This document shows, one piece after another, positions 9,571-14,248 of a stretch of DNA of 14,248 bases; position 1 is the stretch's first letter, and each line of letters begins with the position of its first letter. Location of the stretch: NCBI GenBank assembly GCA_015499995.1, contig JADNRV010000759.1, positions 1 to 14,248 on the forward strand, read 5' to 3'. This DNA comes from Flammula alnicola (taxonomy: Eukaryota > Basidiomycota > Agaricomycetes > Agaricales > Strophariaceae). Below the pieces are notes generated by a model. The model saw only the letters and a list, made by a program, of their open reading frames with translations, ran no database searches and was not told the DNA's origin. The position numbers and the translations under genes are program-made.

Positions 9571-10324
9571 ATGACATCCGGTGATAACAAGATTTTCAAC
9601 GTCGAGGAGGTTTCTGGGAAGAAGTACGTACTTTCTTTCTTTCGATCTCCACCAGGACGAGCAGAGACTGACGGACTGACGGACTGGGTCAATCGTTGCT
9701 AGACACTCTGCACTCGACACAACTGTAGTCGACGCCCGCCTTGATGCCCCTAACCCGCATATCGCATACCAAGTAGGAGAGAATGCCGAGAAAGAGCACG
9801 AAGCTGCGAAACAGGTTGCGTCTGTCGCCAAGGTTCGTCGTTTTGGATTCGGGCAAGGCAAGACTATTTCGCAGGCTGACGATGTTTGCAGATGATGGGA
9901 CCTAAATTGACAGGCGAGCCTGCTACTGCTTCAGACAAGGTCCGCGACGACAAGGTCCGCGATGAGGCGTCGCGGACGATGGATGCTGCTGTTGAGGAAG
10001 GAAAGAGAGACATCGACAGTGCCAAAGCGGCGGGTGCTGCATACGTCGAGCAGGTAAAGGCGCTTGCGAATTCTGCCATTGAGACCGCACAGGTATTTGA
10101 TGGCCTTGTTTTTTTTTGGTGTTAGTTGAAGAATACTTTGTTAATGCATATGGATTGAACAGGCGTACCTTCCTGCATCTGTCGGTGGAAAGCCCACGGA
10201 GACGACGCAAGGAACCCAGGGTTCTTCTCATCCTCCGGCGTCATCCAAGGACATTCCGGCCACGAGTGCGCCATTGGAGAGCGGACCGCATACTGTCGAC
10301 ACACCATACCCTCCGACCAAATGA
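9571..10324 (+). CDS. LEA-like small amphipathic-helix protein, function unknown
   Basis: Exons are 9571-9623, 9703-9832, 9892-10092 and 10163-10324, giving 181 residues. Introns are 79, 59, 70 nt, all GT-AG. I do not recognise a specific family. The middle (about residues 35-130) is highly charged and rich in Ala, Lys, Glu and Asp, with no cysteine. It includes a DKVRD-DKVRD duplication, then long helix-forming stretches such as EEGKRDIDSAKAAGAAYVEQ. That composition and repeat pattern resemble late-embryogenesis-abundant or lipid-surface-binding proteins. The C-terminus (about 130-181) is Pro/Ser/Thr-rich and probably disordered, ending PYPPTK. There is no signal peptide or membrane segment. 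The canonical TATA promoter suggests strong or stress-induced expression. A role in desiccation or stress protection is inference from composition only. Confidence 0.8.
9934..9963 (+). repeat. 15-bp in-frame tandem duplication in the LEA-like gene
   Basis: GACAAGGTCCGCGAC at 9934-9948 is followed directly by GACAAGGTCCGCGAT at 9949-9963, differing only at the last base. It encodes DKVRD twice. The near-identity suggests a recent duplication. Confidence 0.95.
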
Positions 10325-10547
10325 ACGGCGAGCATCGCTGCGAGCGGCGGGGAGTCGCCTGCCAATCGCAATTGATTACTTCTGCTGATCAATAATGGAC
10401 GTATATAATATGTAGCATACCTGTATTATCATTGCTCGCAGAAACAATTTGCTGCTTTCTTGATTTCTTCAAGATGTGAGTGAACGAATTCAACTTGCGT
10501 GCTCGGTCTTTTCGGACAATTATAGCGTGTGAACGACCTCAGTCAGC
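10325..10547. other. Intergenic region between the LEA-like gene and LIP2
   Basis: 223 bp without a gene. AT-rich elements near 10391-10410 (AATAAT, then GTATATAATA) could serve 3'-end formation of the LEA-like gene or act as a TATA-like element for the octanoyltransferase gene, about 140-165 bp upstream of its start. No other signal is clear. Confidence 0.35.
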
Positions 10548-11351
10548 ATGCATGCAATGTTGCTCTCCAAAATGTCACTACCACCTATCCTGTATCATTA
10601 CTTTTCGCGTCCTTTACCCTATACGCAAACATGGAACCTTCAGGAGCGGATACACCAATTGCAGCTCCTGCTTCGTCGCACTTCCGAGCATCCGGACGTG
10701 TTGCTTCTCCTCCAACACCGCCCAACGTATACTTCAGGTCGTAGACAGACTGAGCCCGATATCCATGACGAGCGTATACGACTGCAAAACCTTGGTGCCG
10801 ACTTTGTTCCCGCAACGCGTGGCGGCCAACTTACATACCACGGCCCCGGCCAAATTGTGGGGTATCCCTTGATCGACCTCTCGCGGTATACGCCCGTCAT
10901 GGGTGCGCGCGACTATGTATGCCGCATCCAAAAAATACTGCAGTCACATCTGAAAGACGCACATGGAATCGCCCACGCGCCCTCGGAGCACACGGGCGTA
11001 TTCCTGGACCCTACGACGAAAATTGCGAGCATTGGCGTACAAGTGCGCCATCGACTCACGTCTCATGGATTCGCTATCAACATCACGCGGGAACCCCTTC
11101 CGTGGTTCGATAAAATCGTGGCTTGTGGGCTGGATGATGTGGACGCCGGCTCGATAGAGTCTAAATTGCAGAGAGCCGTCAACGTAGACGACGAGATACT
11201 AGGATTAGTCAGACAATTCGGGGACACGTTCGAGCGGGATATGGCGAAAATGGACTTGGAGAAGGCGGGAGAAATAGGAGAAGCTATTCTGAGTTTAGAG
11301 AAGGAGGCAGAGGAGATTGGAAGTTGGCCAAGGGAACCCAAGGAAAAATAA
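10548..11351 (+). CDS. LIP2: Lipoyl(octanoyl) transferase (LipB/Lip2 type)
   Basis: Single-exon gene of 267 residues if started at ATG 10548. ATG 10572 (AAAATGT, residue 9) has better context and may be the real start. The LipB family signature is complete: QHRPTYTSGRR (56-66), RGGQLTYHGPGQ (91-102), the conserved lysine K158 in TKIASIGVQVRH, HGFAINI (173-179) and the catalytic cysteine C193 in VACGL. The enzyme moves octanoate from acyl carrier protein to the lipoyl domains of 2-oxoacid dehydrogenases and the glycine cleavage H protein, so it should act in mitochondria. The N-terminus is short and has no obvious presequence. The last ~45 residues are Lys/Glu-rich and not part of the core. 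It is the only intronless complete gene in the window. A polyadenylation signal follows at 11433. Confidence 0.92.
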   Translation: MHAMLLSKMSLPPILYHYFSRPLPYTQTWNLQERIHQLQLLLRRTSEHPDVLLLLQHRPTYTSGRRQTEPDIHDERIRLQNLGADFVPATRGGQLTYHGPGQIVGYPLIDLSRYTPVMGARDYVCRIQKILQSHLKDAHGIAHAPSEHTGVFLDPTTKIASIGVQVRHRLTSHGFAINITREPLPWFDKIVACGLDDVDAGSIESKLQRAVNVDDEILGLVRQFGDTFERDMAKMDLEKAGEIGEAILSLEKEAEEIGSWPREPKEK

Positions 11352-11432
11352 GTGAGTATTGGTGACAGTTTTTGGAATGCATCAAGATAATAGAAGGTGC
11401 CTATGCAACACTGTCTTATTAAGTACTTGTAG

Positions 11433-11438
11433 AATAAA
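11433..11438 (+). terminator. AATAAA polyadenylation signal for LIP2
   Basis: A canonical AATAAA lies 82 bp past the LIP2 stop, inside the 129-bp spacer shared with the convergent ATP11 gene. It is only 43 bp from the ATP11 stop, so the two 3' UTRs probably overlap. Confidence 0.55.
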
Positions 11439-11480
11439 TCATTTATATACTTTTCTTTGCTCTACGTGCAAAGAACACCA

Positions 11481-12713
11481 TTAGATTGTCAACTTAGAGA
11501 ACTTCAAGAGTTCCTCCCACTTGAAATCTTGTGGTGTCTCGTGGAACGCGCGAAGCAGACGTTCCCCTTCCGAAGGCTTCCCCGAGTCTTTCCCTTCATT
11601 CCATAGATAGAATTTCTGCAGAGCCAGCGTCAAAACTTGAGCGTCAGACTGGTTCAACATGTATCTGTCTGCAGTGCCATGTCCGTTCGAGGTTGACGGG
11701 GTAATTTCGCCTCTTAAGAGCACAACTCCATGAGTTGCTGCCAAGTCGGTGTACAGTGTCAAAACAAGATATGGAGTGGCGAAGCTACCGCGTGACTTGT
11801 ATTCTTGCAAAGGAGTAAATAGAATGGTGCAGCTTGGCGGGTTCGATCCCTCTGGAAGACTTTGCACTGGCTTCGCGAAAGGATCGTCCGAGGGAGATGG
11901 AATGGGAGGGCTGGCGTGGAAATCCCATTGGAGGTAATAAAACTCGTGCGCCATTTCTTCTTCTGGTGGCAAAAACCCGGCAGTTGTTAACTCGGCCTGT
12001 ATATGAGGCACTGGCACGACAAAGGAAGGGTAGAGTTTTCCGTTCTTCTCCAATTTATGGAACTGGTCCAGCGGTACGGATGCGCATACGTATCCGCGAC
12101 CTGTGCCACCTGAGCGCGAGGCATGATATGCTGTCCAAAGTGCAGATATCTGGTCTGCTGTGTGAGGGGCGGAGAGGATCCGTGGAAGGTTCAAGATGCT
12201 TGATAAAGGCTACCGTCGTTTCGTCAGCTTCTTCAAGAATTGTAAACTTTTAGAGAGTAAACATACTCTGAACGGTGGAGCATCTTTTCTTTCAGTCAGT
12301 CGGGCAGAGGGTACGTTCTCTGTTTTGGGTAAAGATGCCTGGGCATTGGAAGGTTTTTGAAAGGCCGCTGCAGCAGACTTCAACTTCTCCGCCTCAGCCT
12401 TGCGTCTCTCCGCTTCGTCCGCTTTGGCTTTCTCGAGCAATTGTGTCACAGACAGGCCTGTCCTAGATAACATTCATTTTGAGGATGCACGGAGGTTAGA
12501 GACATAAAAAAGCCGTCAGATTTACCACGTAACAGACGAAACTAAACATGCATCTCACTCCTCTGCCTTTTGGTGCAACTTCTCCATATACTTCGACTTG
12601 CGTTCCTCTGCATCCGTCGAGATAGTCCGTCGAGATAGTAGACACTTTGCGTTTGTAATGCCTAACGCTTTTGTATGGGCATTGAGAGACCTGCTGAGAA
12701 GTCGAGTGTACAT
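11481..12713 (-). CDS. ATP11: F1-ATPase assembly chaperone (Atp11/ATPAF1 family)
   Basis: Exons are 12713-12559, 12462-12267 and 12209-11481, giving 359 residues. Introns are 96 and 57 nt. The chosen ATG at 12713 opens a typical mitochondrial presequence (MYTRLLSRSLNAHTKALG...LLSRRTIST, positively charged, Ser/Leu-rich). The open frame continues upstream and has another ATG at 12803, but that N-terminus looks less like a targeting signal. Residues about 40-105 are charged and helical (RKSKYMEKLHQKAEE, then LLEKAKADEAERRKAEAEKL). The conserved Atp11 core starts at PLSSILN (about 118) and includes ISALWTAYHASRSGGTGRG, QAELTTAGFLPPEE and YLVLTLYTDLA. Atp11 binds free F1 beta subunits in the matrix and prevents their aggregation during ATP synthase assembly. 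A 13-bp tandem duplication lies in the presequence. The length is close to the yeast protein (318). Confidence 0.92.
12613..12638 (-). repeat. 13-bp tandem duplication in the ATP11 presequence region
   Basis: On the + strand TCCGTCGAGATAG occurs at 12613-12625 and again, identical, at 12626-12638. It falls in ATP11 exon 1 and encodes part of LLSRRTISTD. Because 13 is not a multiple of 3, the two copies are read in different frames. Confidence 0.97.
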
Positions 12714-12886
12714 TCTGAACGTTTGGCGGAAAGACGCGAAGGCGGCGACGCACCGAAAAGGCCGATGTGTCCCAAATAGTTCTCTCGGGGTCCCTCGTTC
12801 CATATGAGGAAGGCAAAAGACTGAAAGCAGCCTCGGAATGAGCTCCGCCAAAGAACTGACTTACAATGTTGACCACAAATGCCTAG

Positions 12887-13477
12887 GAGAGTGACCCCAT
12901 ACGCGGCAGTCCCTCTGGACCCTGCGGAATATTGTCTTTCGACATCCCAACAGGAAAAAATCGTCCAACTGCCAGTATTGTCGATCGCGTCACCAACAAG
13001 GAGCTTGTGCAGTGCGATATATGTGGTCGATATTGTCCGCTGACCAGCAAAAGATCTACCGTCACCTTGCGCAAGCATAGGGGCACAAAGGGATGCTCTA
13101 AACAAGTTCAGAGGAAGCGGAGACATGAGGAGCAAGATCAAGTTAATGCGGAGGCCAACGCGGCCTTGGATGCATTGTTTAAGGTCACTGGCAGCGCTGA
13201 GCAACCAGCGCCTCGTGGCGTCCAAGTTCACGCTCTCGCATCTGTGAGTTGAGTATATCTCCTAATGAATTCTAATCGAAAGCGTGGTTTATTAGGCAGT
13301 TGAAAGAGTGCATGATACAAATGTGGGGGCCAAGACGACACGGAGGATTCTGAATCAGAAGCAGACGACTTATCGAACACAGAATCACATCATGAAAATG
13401 GACAACCCGCACCGGACAACCTTCCATGGAAAAGGGCCACCTCCGTCACTTCTCAAATTTCCGATAGCTCCGCTTAA
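12887..13477 (+). pseudogene. Remnant of a C2HC zinc-finger gene, probably mobile-element related
   Basis: An open frame after a stop at 12884 runs to a donor GTGAGT at 13244. It encodes VQCDICGRYCPLTSKRSTVT followed by LRKHRGTKGC. This makes a C-x2-C-x17-H-x5-C finger, then a basic stretch and a polar segment ending in HALAS. No in-frame ATG exists, so the 5' end is missing or in an unseen exon. A 52-nt intron (13244-13295, TTATTAG acceptor) leads into AVERVHDTNVG. The natural-looking acidic continuation, QDDTEDSESEADD to a stop at 13475-13477, lies one frame away and would need one extra G in the run 13325-13329. Single fingers of this spacing with acidic linkers occur at the N-termini of multicopy, transposon-associated fungal proteins. 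That link is from memory of the pattern. Calling it a pseudogene is an inference from the missing start and the frame break. Confidence 0.45.
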
Positions 13478-13871
13478 CTATCGATATCGAAGAGACCTAA
13501 AACCGTCATAAACGACTCAGTAACTCTCCAGTCAGGAACATGGCGACAGAGAACGCGGTCGTGGTGGGGTAGAAAGACAGTATAATATGAGTATCCACCA
13601 AGTAGAAATTCTGTTAATGTCTATCGCTAAAGCCTGAAGGACGAAGGCTACTCCAACAAGCATGCTCAAGCGTTCACAGCACTCAGGTGAGGGGTTACAA
13701 TAATGTGATGAATTTCCAATTGTACAATTAGTAGTAATATTACATGCATGCTAATAATGAACCAATAACCCAAAAGGATACTGGATAGTGATGGCAGAAG
13801 GAAATGCCTGTCGTCGAAAAGTCCCGCACTTATATGAGGAGGATCATGAAATACAGTGATTATCCAGATTA
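13478..13871. other. AT-rich intergenic region with no intact gene
   Basis: About 390 bp without a supported gene. A stretch around 13610-13685 reads on the + strand as SLKDEGYSNKHAQAFTAL followed by a donor-like GTGAGG. It may be another decayed exon of the zinc-finger element, but a stop interrupts the frame just upstream. Three perfect palindromes cluster at 13718-13750. Confidence 0.3.
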
Positions 13872-14248
13872 CTATCCGGTCAAGGTCTTGAGCTCAGCTA
13901 ATCTAGCCTTCATCTTGGGGCTGCAGATATATTATCAAAGCACGGTCAAGATATCAAAGAAGAAGAAACTCACACTTCCAGCAATCTAGTCTCCAGATCC
14001 TGTTTCTCTTCTTGAAGAGCCAAACGCTTCTCGGCGTCGAGTTTGGTACTAAAAGTTTGGTTAGAAGATAAGACAACGTTAATGTTAAGAGCAACGCACA
14101 AAACGTAGCCTCCTTGTCCGTCATAATGCAGGATAAGAGCATGGTATTTCCATAAGGATGGGCGATGAGAGACGGTGAGGAGGGTGATGTTTAGCTTCGC
14201 AGCGTATTCCATCATCATTCCCTCTATTTCTGGTGGTACCAGCGATGT
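13872..14248 (-). CDS. Peroxisomal long-chain acyl-CoA ABC transporter (ABCD/Pxa type), C-terminal part
   Basis: Partial gene entering from the right edge. Exons are 14248-14100, 14048-13974 and 13920-13872, with introns of 51 and 53 nt. The 90 visible residues are the end of the nucleotide-binding domain. They start just after the Walker B/D-loop region ([10 protein letters not shown]), then [20 protein letters not shown] with the H-loop histidine in SHRP, then [18 protein letters not shown] charged helix ([17 protein letters not shown]) follows, and the protein ends [15 protein letters not shown]. The [10 protein letters not shown] sequence is diagnostic of ABCD half-transporters, which import very-long-chain acyl-CoA into peroxisomes for beta-oxidation. 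[14 protein letters not shown] seems nearer Pxa2 than Pxa1, but I cannot decide from this fragment. Membrane domain, Walker A and signature motif lie outside the window. Confidence 0.88.

Noticed and set aside
9624..9702. Tandem GACTGACG-like units inside the first intron of the LEA-like gene.
   Set aside because: Only about two to three imperfect units in an intron, with no sign of function.
11840..11849. GGTTCGATCC, an exact match to a tRNA B-box.
   Set aside because: It lies inside the ATP11 coding exon (LPEGSNPPSC region), and no A-box or foldable cloverleaf is seen upstream.
12821..12864. GTAAGT..TTTCAG pair on the minus strand upstream of ATP11.
   Set aside because: At 44 nt it is shorter than other introns here. 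It could be part of a leader intron, but nothing in the coding frame requires it.
12662..13231. Minus-strand frame of 189 residues upstream of and overlapping ATP11 exon 1.
   Set aside because: Out of frame with ATP11, overlaps the + strand zinc-finger exon, and shows no coding signature.

Overview
This is a eukaryotic window. It most likely comes from a filamentous basidiomycete of the Agaricomycete type. The genes carry many short GT-AG introns (about 50-112 nt, mostly 50-80). They are packed 100-300 bp apart on both strands. The recognisable products are a fungal glycogenin, a Cqd1/ADCK2-type ABC1 kinase, a Lip2-type octanoyltransferase, an Atp11 chaperone and the C-terminus of a Pxa-type peroxisomal ABC transporter. 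All exon boundaries were worked out by hand from splice signals and family motifs; no search was run.

Layout, left to right. 1-326: gene-free upstream region. 327-2674 (+): five-exon, membrane-anchored serine beta-lactamase/transpeptidase-like protein. 2675-2967: convergent spacer. 2968-5225 (-): mitochondrial ABC1-family atypical kinase, with an apparent 1-base frameshift in a C/G run near its 3' end. 5226-5379: short divergent promoter. 5380-8756 (+): 1088-residue glycogenin with a long low-complexity tail. 8757-9570: pyrimidine-rich 3' region with microsatellites, then a TATA promoter. 9571-10324 (+): 181-residue LEA-like amphipathic-helix protein of unknown function. 10548-11351 (+): intronless lipoyl(octanoyl) transferase. 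11481-12713 (-): ATP11-type F1-ATPase assembly chaperone, convergent with it. 12887-13477 (+): remnant of a zinc-finger gene, probably mobile-element related. 13478-13871: AT-rich sequence without an intact gene. 13872-14248 (-): 3' end of a peroxisomal ABCD transporter that runs off the right edge.

Three of the complete genes (ABC1 kinase, LIP2, ATP11) act in mitochondria: coenzyme Q handling, lipoylation and ATP synthase assembly. Glycogenin primes carbon storage, and the ABCD transporter feeds peroxisomal fatty-acid breakdown. This is a core-metabolism neighbourhood rather than a clear functional cluster. I found no defence system, biosynthetic cluster, CRISPR array, intact transposon or RNA gene. 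The points most worth following up are two breaks, each repaired by one extra base in a C/G run, repeated W-D motifs in the glycogenin tail, and a 13-bp tandem duplication in the ATP11 presequence.
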